Below are positions 26,018 to 34,511 of a DNA stretch of 64,000 bases, piece after piece; the stretch's first letter is position 1; each line of letters opens with the position of its first letter. A program made the position numbers and the translations under genes. Source of the stretch: JAGRKR01 sp041397725 (GTDB lineage: Bacteria; Pseudomonadota; Alphaproteobacteria; Rhizobiales; Hyphomicrobiaceae); NCBI GenBank assembly GCA_041397725.1, contig JAWKVZ010000005.1, positions 62,001 to 126,000 on the forward strand. The letters run 5' to 3'. The notes below the pieces were generated by a model. It did no database searches. It saw nothing but the letters and a program-made list of their open reading frames with translations, and was not told where the DNA came from.

Positions 26018-27271
26018 ATGGGTGTGGTGAAGCATCCGCTCGAGCGGCCGGAGCATCCGGCCAAGGCGTCCCTGTTCAAGGGGTTCCGGCCATCCGGCGC
26101 GGGGCCGCAGCGTGATACCCGCGCCGGTCGCGGGGCCGTGACCAGACGACCGCGCGTGCTGATGATCGGCAAGTTCTTCCCGCCGGTGCTCGGCGGCATC
26201 GAGGAATACGTCAAGTCGCTGGCGGACCTGCTGGGTGAGCGCTACGACCTCACGGTGCTCGTCCACTCGCAGGATCGTGCAACTCACCGTGAAAGCCAAC
26301 CGGGCTACAGGCTCGTGCGAGCCGGCACATGGGCGACGGTGGCGTCGCAACCCCTGAGCCCGGCGATGCTTCGGGAGGTGCTGGCGGAGCGCTACGACCT
26401 CATTCATCTGCATGTGCCGAACGTGCTCGGCTTGGCGCTCGTATCCGCCTTCTCCCGCGGCGCACGCATCGTCGTTACCCATCATGCCGACATGGTCGGC
26501 TTCGGACTGGCCGGCCGGATCGCCGCCGCCATTTATCGCCGCATGCTGCGGCGCTGCGAGGTGGTCACCGTCCTCTCCCTCAAGAACCGCGATCTGGCCG
26601 AGGACGTGCGCGGTGTCGACGTGCCCTTCGCGGCGCTGCCGCTCGCCATCGATCCCGCCCGCTATGCCGAGACGGAGACGGTCAGGGAGCACGCCGCGCA
26701 CCTGCGCCGGACGTTCGCTGCGGACGGCAGCGTGCTGTTCGCCTTCGTCGGCCGGCTCGTGCCCTACAAGGGCCTGGACGTGCTGGTCGAAGCGATGCGT
26801 CATGTCGAGGGCGCGCGCTGCCTGATTGCCGGCGACGGCAAGGAGCGGGAGTCGCTCCAGGCTGCCGCTGCGGCGGCCGGCGTCGCGGACCGAATGGTCT
26901 TTCTCGGCGCTGTCGATGAGGACATGAAGATCGGGCTGTTGCGCGCCGCCGATGCCTTCGTGCTGCCGAGCATCTCCACGGCGGAGGCCTTCGGCATCGT
27001 GCAGGTCGAGGCTCAGTTGTGCGGCCTGCCGATCGTGACCACGGACCTGCCGACGGGCGTGACCGACGTGACCCGCCACGAGGAGACTGGCCTCGTCGTG
27101 CCGCCCGGCGACGCCGCGCTCCTGGCGGCGGCCATGCGCCGGCTCGTCGCCGACGCGGCATTCCGCAGGCGCCTCGGCGCTGGCGGCCTGGCTCGCGCGC
27201 AGGGCAACTACGTCCCCGACGCGGTACGCCGCACGGCGTTCGAGATCTACGACCGCGCCCTCGGAAGCTGA
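26018..27271 (+). CDS. GT4-family glycosyltransferase
   Basis: A 417-aa GT-B fold enzyme. GAGGAGA lies 7 bp before the ATG. The first about 45 residues are a disordered tail; then comes VLMIGKFFPPVLGGIEEYV, the usual GT4 opening with the glycine-rich acceptor loop. The C-terminal domain has FAFVGRLVPYKGLDVLVEAM and the retaining-enzyme E-x7-E segment in STAEAFGIVQVEAQLCGLP. It adds a sugar from a nucleotide donor to the growing repeat unit; the sugar is unknown. It is the last plus-strand gene of the polysaccharide run and ends 7 bp from the convergent cytidylyltransferase. Confidence 0.92.
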   Translation: MGVVKHPLERPEHPAKASLFKGFRPSGAGPQRDTRAGRGAVTRRPRVLMIGKFFPPVLGGIEEYVKSLADLLGERYDLTVLVHSQDRATHRESQPGYRLVRAGTWATVASQPLSPAMLREVLAERYDLIHLHVPNVLGLALVSAFSRGARIVVTHHADMVGFGLAGRIAAAIYRRMLRRCEVVTVLSLKNRDLAEDVRGVDVPFAALPLAIDPARYAETETVREHAAHLRRTFAADGSVLFAFVGRLVPYKGLDVLVEAMRHVEGARCLIAGDGKERESLQAAAAAAGVADRMVFLGAVDEDMKIGLLRAADAFVLPSISTAEAFGIVQVEAQLCGLPIVTTDLPTGVTDVTRHEETGLVVPPGDAALLAAAMRRLVADAAFRRRLGAGGLARAQGNYVPDAVRRTAFEIYDRALGS

Positions 27272-27278
27272 GTGGGCG

Positions 27279-27989
27279 TCAAGCCGGCGCGTTGAGGGCG
27301 GCGATGTCGGGGCGCGCCGCGAGCAAGGCCAGGACGTCGTCCTGCAGAAACTCCGGCTTCGTCGGCAGAAGCGCTGCGAACACCGCCGTGACCATGGCGA
27401 GATCGGCCGGCGTGTCGACCGTCCAGCGCAGCTCGCCGAGATCGCGCGGCTGCGTCAGGTGCACGATGCGGAACCGGTCGGGGTTCTGATAGATGTGCAT
27501 GGTGACGTGCTCGCGCGACGGGCCGGGGGGTGCTTCGGCGTTGGCGCGGCGCAGCGTATCGGCGGTCATGACCTCGACATCCAGGCCATCGGGATAGGTT
27601 CGCACCAGCCCGTTCGACGTATAATCAGCGCCGCTTTCGAGATGGAGCGCGATGCAGGCGTCGACGATGGTCGGATCGGCGAGCGGACAGTCCGCAGTGA
27701 GGCGCACCACGTGGTCGGCGGGGCCGTGCGCGACGTAGGCGCTCCAGAAGCGGCCGAGCACGTCGGTGAGCGAGCCCCGATGGCACAGATGGCCTTCCGC
27801 CGTGCAGAAGTCGGCGATGGGATCGTCGCTCGCCTCCGTGCTGGTGGCGATGACGAGGCGATCTATGCGGCTGGCGCGCGCCAGCCGCTCGAGCTGGAGC
27901 GCCAGCATCGGCCGGCCGAGGATGGGCTTCAGGACCTTTCCAGGCAACCGCGTCGAGGACATGCGGGCCTGCAGGATGGCGAGAATCAT
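27279..27989 (-). CDS. SpsF-family cytidylyltransferase (predicted PseF role)
   Basis: 236 aa with the nucleotidyltransferase opening AILQARMSSTRLPGKVL and the LTADCPLADP motif. This is the SpsF branch of the CMP-Kdo/CMP-sialate synthetase superfamily; classical PseF instead starts with an IPARGGSKRIP-type motif. It would activate the nonulosonic acid with CTP to its CMP form. It is the last gene of the operon with pseGH and pseI and the only cytidylyltransferase here, so it is the natural candidate for the PseF step. SpsF, a GSA-type aminotransferase, an aldo/keto reductase and a NeuB-like synthase often occur together. Confidence 0.82.
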   Translation of the reverse strand: MILAILQARMSSTRLPGKVLKPILGRPMLALQLERLARASRIDRLVIATSTEASDDPIADFCTAEGHLCHRGSLTDVLGRFWSAYVAHGPADHVVRLTADCPLADPTIVDACIALHLESGADYTSNGLVRTYPDGLDVEVMTADTLRRANAEAPPGPSREHVTMHIYQNPDRFRIVHLTQPRDLGELRWTVDTPADLAMVTAVFAALLPTKPEFLQDDVLALLAARPDIAALNAPA

Positions 27990-28026
27990 GGGCTCACTCC
28001 GATCGAAAGTGTCGGCGGTCTGCGGC

Positions 28027-28881
28027 CTACCAAAGTGACGGCGTTAGCACCACAGGATCGTCGATGGCGAGTTGGCGCCAGTCGAGCTCCGCGGGCGCCT
28101 TGCCGGCCGCGGCGACGATGCCGGCGAGCTCGGCGCGGCTGGTGACGCCGACGAGGACGATATCGACCCCCGGCTGTGACAGTGCGAAGGCGAGCGAGGC
28201 CTCGAGCGGGCTCGAGCCGGCATGATCGATCGCCGCCCTCACCTGCGCAAGCCGGCCGGCAGCGTGTGCAAGCTTGGGCGGCAGTTCTGCAGGCTCCATG
28301 AAGACGAGCCCCTGCAGGAAGACGGAGCGTACGTGCACCTCCACACCGAGCCGGTCGAGGCCGGCGAGCGTGCCGTCGGCGAGAAGCCGCTGGTCGAGCA
28401 GGCTGAATGGCACCTGCATGACGTCGGGGCGGAACCGCTCGGCCAGGCCCAGCGGATCGTCGGCCACATAGGCCGAAATGCCGATGCGGGCGAACAGGCC
28501 GTCGGCCTTGAGGTCCTGCAGCCGGCGCCAGAAGCGCTCGCCGTCGCGGCCTGCGAGATCGGGCGCCGAGTGCACCAGAAGCGTGTCGCAGGCGCGGCCG
28601 AGCCGGGACGCCGAGAGGCGCGCGCGCGCGATCACGCTCTCGAGCCCTTCGGCGAGCCGCAGCGTCTTGGTGACGATCCGGAACGACGCATCTGCTGCCA
28701 GGATATCGGCGAGCACCTCCTCGGCGGTGCCGTAGGCGGCTGCCGTATCGAGCAGGCCGATGCCCGCCTTCGCCGCCTCGTCCAGAATACCGGCGGCCTC
28801 GGCCCGCGCGACCTGTCCGCTCGCATTCGAGATGCCGTAGGGCAGGCCGAATTGCACCGTGCCGAGACCGAGCCGCGCCAT
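28027..28881 (-). CDS. Aldo/keto reductase
   Basis: 284-aa TIM-barrel NAD(P)H oxidoreductase (GLGTVQFGLPYG at the start, then AGIGLLDTAAAYGTAEEVLADIL with the catalytic Asp and Tyr of the family, then VTKTLRL with the lysine). I use the ATG 5 bp after the aminotransferase stop; the open frame adds 14 residues inside that gene. It probably reduces a keto sugar or acts with the neighbouring aminotransferase on the nonulosonic acid or a precursor; this is inferred from the operon. Confidence 0.86.
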   Translation of the reverse strand: MARLGLGTVQFGLPYGISNASGQVARAEAAGILDEAAKAGIGLLDTAAAYGTAEEVLADILAADASFRIVTKTLRLAEGLESVIARARLSASRLGRACDTLLVHSAPDLAGRDGERFWRRLQDLKADGLFARIGISAYVADDPLGLAERFRPDVMQVPFSLLDQRLLADGTLAGLDRLGVEVHVRSVFLQGLVFMEPAELPPKLAHAAGRLAQVRAAIDHAGSSPLEASLAFALSQPGVDIVLVGVTSRAELAGIVAAAGKAPAELDWRQLAIDDPVVLTPSLW

Positions 28882-28886
28882 CGTCT

Positions 28887-30176
28887 TCACCGGATCCGGA
28901 ACAGCGGCTCCAGCGGCTCGCACTTCAGGAGCTGGCGCACGGCGCGGTTGCGCACCGCATCGGAGACGATCGGCAGCACCTCGTCATAGACCGAGAGCGC
29001 GCGATCGACATCCTCCTCGGAGTGCGCATAGCTCATGTTGTGGGTGCCGACGGTGAGGATGCCGCGGGCCATCATCTCCTGCAACCAGAGGGTTTTGATC
29101 TCCCAGGAGGTGACCCCCTCCGCGTCCTTGATGAGCAGGAAGGTCCACGTCGGGTTGCCCGAGGTCTCCAGGAAGTGTTGCGCGCCGTGGCGGACGATGC
29201 GCTCCGCGACGCCCGAGACGAGACGCTGTCCGCGTCGTCGCAGCGTCTCGACGACAGGTTCGCGCAAGAGCTTGCCGAGCACGGCCTTCGCCGCCGCCAG
29301 CGACAGCGTTTCGCCGCCCATGGTGAAGGAGAAGAAGACCTCCTCCATTTCCATCATGATGTCGCGCCGGCCGCAGACGGCCGACAGCGGGAAGCCGTTG
29401 GCGATGCCCTTGCCGAGGGTCGTCAGGTCGGGTGTCACGCCGAACAGTTCCTGAGCGCCGCCGTTGGCGAAGCGGAAGCCGGTGATCGTCTCGTCGAACA
29501 CGAGAACCGCGCCGGCCTTGACCGCGCGTTCCTTGACGCCCTCGAGGAAGCCCGGCATCGGCTCGACCACGTTCATCGGCTCGAGAATGATTGCTGCGAC
29601 TTGCCCGTCGTGGGCCGCGAGCAGGGCGTCGAGCGCTGGCAGATCGTTGTAGGGGAACGTGTGTGTGAGCTGGCGCGTGGCCTCGGGCACGCCCTTGCTG
29701 CGCGCGGTGGCGCCGATGTACCAGTCCTGCCAGCCGTGATAGCCGCAGGTGAGGACGTGATCGCGTCCCGTGTAGGCGCGGGCGATGCGGATGGCGCCGG
29801 CCGTGGCGTCCGAGCCGTTCTTGCCGAAGCGCACCATTTCCGCCGAGGGAACGAGGTCGCAGATCATCTCGGCCACCTCGGACTCGAGCGCATGCGACAG
29901 CGTGTAGATGGTGCCGTCGTCGAGCTGGGCGGCGACCGCGGCGTTCACGTCGGGATCGGCATAGCCGAGCGTGACCGAGGCGAGCGCGTTGGCAAAATCG
30001 ATGTACTCGTTGCCGTCGACGTCCCACACGCGCGAGCCCTTGGCGCGTGCTGCGAAATACGGCGAGGCGCCGAGCGGGAATTGCGTCAGGCTCTTCGAGA
30101 ACGTCTGTGCGCCCAAGGGGATGGTGCGCCGCGCGCGCTCGAGTTGCTGCTCAGATCGTGCATAACGAGCCGACAT
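28887..30176 (-). CDS. Class III aminotransferase, glutamate-1-semialdehyde aminomutase-like
   Basis: 429-aa PLP enzyme. Motifs include the dimer glycine region GKNGSDATAGAIRIARAYTG, the stacking aromatic in CGYHGWQDWYIG, the PLP aspartate in LVFDETITGFRF and the Schiff-base lysine in TTLGKGIANGFPLSA. It resembles GSA aminomutase (HemL) but lies in a sugar operon, as do many such paralogues in nonulosonic acid clusters, so a sugar substrate is more likely than haem synthesis. AAGGGCGAG precedes the ATG. It is followed at once by the aldo/keto reductase gene. Confidence 0.88.
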   Translation of the reverse strand: MSARYARSEQQLERARRTIPLGAQTFSKSLTQFPLGASPYFAARAKGSRVWDVDGNEYIDFANALASVTLGYADPDVNAAVAAQLDDGTIYTLSHALESEVAEMICDLVPSAEMVRFGKNGSDATAGAIRIARAYTGRDHVLTCGYHGWQDWYIGATARSKGVPEATRQLTHTFPYNDLPALDALLAAHDGQVAAIILEPMNVVEPMPGFLEGVKERAVKAGAVLVFDETITGFRFANGGAQELFGVTPDLTTLGKGIANGFPLSAVCGRRDIMMEMEEVFFSFTMGGETLSLAAAKAVLGKLLREPVVETLRRRGQRLVSGVAERIVRHGAQHFLETSGNPTWTFLLIKDAEGVTSWEIKTLWLQEMMARGILTVGTHNMSYAHSEEDVDRALSVYDEVLPIVSDAVRNRAVRQLLKCEPLEPLFRIR

Positions 30177-30239
30177 GGATCTCGCCCTTCTGTTTCGGCC
30201 TCGACACGGGGGAAACGCAACGACGCAACCGCTTCGCGC

Positions 30240-31358
30240 TCAGGCGAGCATGTCCCAGGCGATGGGCTCGCCGTAAGCGATATCGCGGCTCGCCTTGCGT
30301 CCCAGCACGGACGGCAGATGACGCGGCGCGAGCCCCTGTCCCGGCCGGATCGAGCGCACGTTCTCGGCCGTGAACGCCTCGCCGGATCGGATGGCCCGCA
30401 CGGCATAGAGCGACCGCCGGAACACGACGTTCGCCTGCTCCGAGCCTTCGATGTCGTAGCCGATGCTGCCGAGTGCGGCATGCGCGGCCTTGCAGTCGGC
30501 AACCAGACGCGTGAACTCGTCCGGCTCGAGCGAGAAGGCGGAGTCAGGCCCGCCGTCGGCGCGGGCCAGCGTGAAATGCTTCTCGACGATGGCGCCGCCG
30601 AGCACCACGGAGGCGACGGCCGCCGCCGTGCCGGGCGTGTGGTCGGAGAGACCGGAGACGCAGCCGAAGGCCTGGCCGAGGTGCGGTACGGTCCGGACGT
30701 TGGCGTCGCTGATGGGGGCGGGGTAGGAGCTGACGCAGTGCAGCAGCGCCACGCCGGCCGCGCCGTTCTCGCGGGCCGTCGCAACGGCGTCCTGGATCTC
30801 TCCAAGGTTGCACATGCCCGTCGAGATGATCAGCGGCTTGCCCTGCCGCGCCGTGTAGGCGATCAGCGGCAGGTCCACGACCTCGAACGAGGCGATCTTG
30901 TAGGCGGGAGCGTCGAGGGAGGCCAGCAGGTCGACCGCCGTCGCGTCGAATGGCGAGGAAAACAGTGTCACGCCGAGCTCGCGGGCGCGCGCGAACAGCG
31001 CCGGATGCCATTCGTAGGGCGTGTAGGCCTCCTTGTAGAGGTCGTGCAGCGTATAGCCGTCCCACAGGCCGCCGCTGATGCGGAACTCCGGGCGGTCGCA
31101 GGCGATCGTGATCGTATCAGGCGTGTACGTCTGGATCTTGATGGCGTCGGCCCCCGTCGCCGCAGCCGCATCCAGCAGCTTCAAGGCCTTGTCCAGGCTG
31201 CCGCCATGGTTCGCCGAGAGCTCGCAGATGATGTAGGGCGGGTGCTCCGGCCCGATCGGCCGGCCGGCAATGGCGAATCCGCCAGTGGCGCGGTCAGGCG
31301 CCATGCCGGCTGTGCCTACGCCGCTTGGCGTATGGGTTTTCTCGGGCGTGTCGAGCAT
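30240..31358 (-). CDS. pseI: Pseudaminic acid synthase
   Basis: 372-aa NeuB-family enzyme that condenses 2,4-diacetamido-2,4,6-trideoxy-L-altrose with phosphoenolpyruvate to pseudaminic acid. The TIM barrel shows ICELSANHGGSLDKAL, AIKIQTYTPDTIT and FSSPFDATAVDLL followed by APAYKIASFEVVDLPLI, the PseI-type version of this segment. Then come ISTGM, LHCVSSYPAP, GLSDHT and EKHFTL. A SAF antifreeze-like domain closes the protein (RSLYAVRAIRSGEAFTAENV). AAGGA sits 9 bp before the chosen ATG; the upstream extension is unlike the family. It lies 99 bp after the pseGH gene. Confidence 0.93.
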   Translation of the reverse strand: MLDTPEKTHTPSGVGTAGMAPDRATGGFAIAGRPIGPEHPPYIICELSANHGGSLDKALKLLDAAAATGADAIKIQTYTPDTITIACDRPEFRISGGLWDGYTLHDLYKEAYTPYEWHPALFARARELGVTLFSSPFDATAVDLLASLDAPAYKIASFEVVDLPLIAYTARQGKPLIISTGMCNLGEIQDAVATARENGAAGVALLHCVSSYPAPISDANVRTVPHLGQAFGCVSGLSDHTPGTAAAVASVVLGGAIVEKHFTLARADGGPDSAFSLEPDEFTRLVADCKAAHAALGSIGYDIEGSEQANVVFRRSLYAVRAIRSGEAFTAENVRSIRPGQGLAPRHLPSVLGRKASRDIAYGEPIAWDMLA

Positions 31359-31457
31359 GTCGTGCCGTCCTTGGCGATCGAGACCTGGCGGAGAAACGCG
31401 GCACTTCCCGTCTACTAATCTTATTCGCGCGCCGGCGCGAGGGCCTTGCTGCAACAC

Positions 31458-32939
31458 TCAGCCTATCGTCCGGCTCGCGCCGAGGTGGAACTGCAACCAG
31501 CCGTCGCACTGGTTGACGAGCCGGAAGCCTGCGCCGGTGAAGAGACGCCGCGAGCTGACGTTGTCGCTTTTCACCTCGGCCAGCACCGAGGTGCAGAAAC
31601 CCTGATCGAAGGCCCGGTCGCAGGCGAGCGCCAGCATCATGCGGCCGACGCCGGAGCCACGTTCGGCAGGCGACACGTTGATGCTGATGGTGGCGCGGCC
31701 GTCCGCGTCTGCGTCGAATCGCACCATGCCGGCCCGCTCGCCACGTCGCTCGGCGATCAGCAGCAGCGTCGCGGGATCGGCCAGCCGACGCCCCAGCCAG
31801 GCCGTATGGGTCTCCCATGCCACGACGTCCGTCTGCCGGGAGACGGCCCTGGCAGCGGGATCGTTGCGCAGGTCCAGCAGGTAGCAGGCGTCGTCGGCGC
31901 TGGCGGTTCGCAGGCGGAGCTGGCCGGCCGAGACACGCAGGAGGGCATCGACGACGCGAGCGCTGCCGTCGCCGTCGCACAAGGCGGCTGCGGCATGCGC
32001 CATCGCGCCGAGCCGCTCGGGTGCGCCGGCGAGGCTGCGCACGGCCTCCGCCACCTTGGCTTCGAAGCCGGGGGCCGCCTCCGTGACCACGGCGGCGCCG
32101 GCCCGAGCCAGAGCTTCGGCATTGGGATTCTGGTTGGGGGCGAGGACCACGACGATGCTCGGCAGCCCGAGGCAGCAGCGCTCCCAGCTCGTGGTTCCGG
32201 CGGCGCCGATCGCGAGATCGGCCGAGGACAGGAGCGCGGCGATATCGCCGGGATCGATGTGGAGATGCACGTCCTTCGTGGTCGCGACGAGGGCGGCGAG
32301 CGTCTCCGACGGACGGGCCGAGACGATATCGATGGCGGCGGCGATGCCGGCACGACGCAAAGCCTGGACGATGAGCGCTGTCGGCGCTTCGACAGCGCTC
32401 ATGCCGAGCGAGACGACGATGCGCCGGAGCGCGTCGGGGGCGCGGGCGGCGAGCGTGCGTGCGCGTGCGGCGGCGAACTCCGGCCGCAGCAGCGCGAAAC
32501 GGGTGCCGAGCAGCAGGTGGCAGTGGGGCGGCAATTTCGACGCATAGTCGCTCGCCGTTCGCGAGACCGCGGTATCAAGCAGGATATCGCAGTCATGCGG
32601 CCGGTCGGCCAGGTCGTCGATGGCGAGGATCAGGCGTGCGGCCGGTCGCCACTGGCTCTCCTCGCGCGCCGAGATGGCATAGGAATCCGTCACCAGGATA
32701 TCGACGCCCTCGGCCGAGATCGTGCGCAATGCGGCCAAGGTGTCGGCCGCATCTGCGCCGACCACCCGTGTCGTGAAGCCGGAACGCCCGAGGGCCGGGA
32801 CCACGGCCGCCGTCTCGTGCGAGACCAGGAAGGTGCACGTTGCGCCGCGACGCGCCAGCTCCCCGGCCAGCGTCAGGCAGCGCATCACGTGCCCGCCGCC
32901 GATCGACGGTGCAGCATCGGCTCTGAAGGCAACCTGCAT
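31458..32939 (-). CDS. PseG-PseH fusion: UDP-sugar hydrolase plus N-acetyltransferase
   Basis: 493 aa in two parts. Residues 1 to about 335 are PseG, which releases UDP from UDP-2,4-diacetamido-2,4,6-trideoxy-L-altrose: the loop IGGGHVMRC at 13-21 with the catalytic His17, the GAAGTTSWERCCLGLP donor-binding stretch at 246-260 and NQNPNAEAL at 269-277. Residues 341-493 are a GNAT domain like PseH (LRLRTASADD, then INVSPAERGSGVGRMML for acetyl-CoA, then NVSSRRLFTGAGF), which acetylates the C4 amine before hydrolysis. The fusion thus joins two consecutive steps in one chain. The open frame reaches 33242, but the ATG giving MQVAFRADA is right for the family. Confidence 0.9.
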   Translation of the reverse strand: MQVAFRADAAPSIGGGHVMRCLTLAGELARRGATCTFLVSHETAAVVPALGRSGFTTRVVGADAADTLAALRTISAEGVDILVTDSYAISAREESQWRPAARLILAIDDLADRPHDCDILLDTAVSRTASDYASKLPPHCHLLLGTRFALLRPEFAAARARTLAARAPDALRRIVVSLGMSAVEAPTALIVQALRRAGIAAAIDIVSARPSETLAALVATTKDVHLHIDPGDIAALLSSADLAIGAAGTTSWERCCLGLPSIVVVLAPNQNPNAEALARAGAAVVTEAAPGFEAKVAEAVRSLAGAPERLGAMAHAAAALCDGDGSARVVDALLRVSAGQLRLRTASADDACYLLDLRNDPAARAVSRQTDVVAWETHTAWLGRRLADPATLLLIAERRGERAGMVRFDADADGRATISINVSPAERGSGVGRMMLALACDRAFDQGFCTSVLAEVKSDNVSSRRLFTGAGFRLVNQCDGWLQFHLGASRTIG

Positions 32940-33012
32940 CTCAGGCCCTCTCGCTTGCGTTCGCCGTGCCGTCAAGCCCGGCAGGCTGCGGCACGCGCTG
33001 CCGCTCGAGCAG

Positions 33013-34419
33013 TCAGCGGCGGTTCTTGCGGCGGCGCTTCGCCCGTTTGCCACTGCCTGCCGGTTGCGCTGGCGATGGTGGAGGCCGGTCGTAGCTCTTG
33101 ACCTCGTCCTCGTGCATCGAGCCGTCGCCGAGGCCCGCCTTGCGCTCGGCGGCAGCGGCAACCTTGTCCTCCTTGATGGTCCGGCGCACGAGACCTTCGA
33201 CCGTGAGCCCCTGGACCAGAATGGAGAAGACGACCACCGCATAGGTCGCGGTCAGGATAGCGCCCTTGTACTCGCTCTCCGGCAGCGACAGTGCCAGCGC
33301 CACCGAGATGCCGCCCCTGAGGCCGGACCATGTCAGGATGCGGATGGCGCCGTCCGTGAAGCGCTCGCGGATCGAGAGCAGGCCGATCGGCACGGCGACC
33401 GAAAGCAAGCGGGCCGCCAGCACGATCGGAATGGCTGCGAGCGCCAGGCCCTTGTACTGCGGATTGAGGCCGAGCACGAGGATCTCCAGGCCGATCAGCA
33501 GGAAGAGGACGGAGTTCAGGATCTCGTCGATGAGCTCCCAGAACTGGAAGACGTGCCGCCGCGTATTGGCGCTCATGGCGAAGCGGGCGCCGTGGTTGCC
33601 GATCAGGATGCCAGCGACGACGACGGCGATGGGGCCGGAGACATGCAGCTTGAGCGCCAGTGCATAGGCGCCCGTGACGAGCGCCAGCGTGATCATGACC
33701 TCGATGTTGTGCTCGTCGAGCGTCTTCATCAGCCAGTAGGCGATGAAACCGGTCACGAGGCCGAGCGCCACGCCACCGAAAGCCTCGAGCGCGAACAGCT
33801 TGGCGATGGCCAGCGCACCGACCTCGCCGCCATGCGCCGCCGAGCCCGTGGCGATGGCCACGAGGACCGTGAACACGACAACGCCGACACCGTCGTTGGC
33901 GAGCGATTCGCCGGCAATCTTGGCCTCGAGCAGCGGCGGCACGCGCACGCGCTTGAGGATGCCGAGGACCGCCACCGGATCGGTCGGCGAGATGAGGGCG
34001 CCGAAAACGAGCGCCCAGATGAAGGGCAGCGAGAAGCCGAGCCAGCCGGAAACGAGCCACATGGCGGTGCCGACGACGGCGGTGGAAATGCAGACGCCGA
34101 TCGTCGCCATCAGGCCGATCGCCCACTTGCGCTGCGCCATCTCCGAGAAGTCGACGTGCACGGCTCCGGCAAACAGCAGCGCGCACAGGAAGCCCTCGAG
34201 CAGCGTCGTCTTGAAGTCGATCGTCTTCAGCACCTTGCGTGTCGTCTCGCCGATGCCGAGACCGGGCGCCACCGCGTCCGTGATGACGATGACCCCGGAG
34301 GCGAGCAGCGCCATCACCACCAATCCGACGGTGTGGGGCAGGCGCAGGACCTTGTGATTGAGGTAGCCGAAGATCGCCGACAGAACGAGAAGCACGGCGA
34401 CGATATCGAGAATGGTCAT
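33013..34419 (-). CDS. Na+/H+ (cation/proton) antiporter, CPA1/NhaP type
   Basis: A 468-aa inner-membrane protein with about 12 transmembrane helices. The family core includes GALISPTDPVAVLGILKRV, the acidic ALAIKLFALEAFGG region and the conserved SLANDGVGVVVF, where the Asn-Asp pair binds the ion, then SGLRGGISVALALSLP. The cytoplasmic tail is basic (GKRAKRRRKNRR). It exchanges Na+ or K+ for protons in pH and salt homeostasis. It lies 73 bp upstream of the pseGH gene in the same direction, so read-through into the sugar operon is possible. Confidence 0.92.
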   Translation of the reverse strand: MTILDIVAVLLVLSAIFGYLNHKVLRLPHTVGLVVMALLASGVIVITDAVAPGLGIGETTRKVLKTIDFKTTLLEGFLCALLFAGAVHVDFSEMAQRKWAIGLMATIGVCISTAVVGTAMWLVSGWLGFSLPFIWALVFGALISPTDPVAVLGILKRVRVPPLLEAKIAGESLANDGVGVVVFTVLVAIATGSAAHGGEVGALAIAKLFALEAFGGVALGLVTGFIAYWLMKTLDEHNIEVMITLALVTGAYALALKLHVSGPIAVVVAGILIGNHGARFAMSANTRRHVFQFWELIDEILNSVLFLLIGLEILVLGLNPQYKGLALAAIPIVLAARLLSVAVPIGLLSIRERFTDGAIRILTWSGLRGGISVALALSLPESEYKGAILTATYAVVVFSILVQGLTVEGLVRRTIKEDKVAAAAERKAGLGDGSMHEDEVKSYDRPPPSPAQPAGSGKRAKRRRKNRR

Positions 34420-34511
34420 CAGGTGGCCTCGCCGAATCGATGCCTGTGCCCCTTCGTATCGCGTCTGCGCCGGGCAGGGAACCGTTCGTGGGTCGAGCCG
34501 CCGCGGGCCGG

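Noticed and set aside
29022..31418. Open frame of 798 codons on the plus strand
   Set aside because: It is antisense to the aminotransferase and pseI genes, which have clear catalytic motifs.
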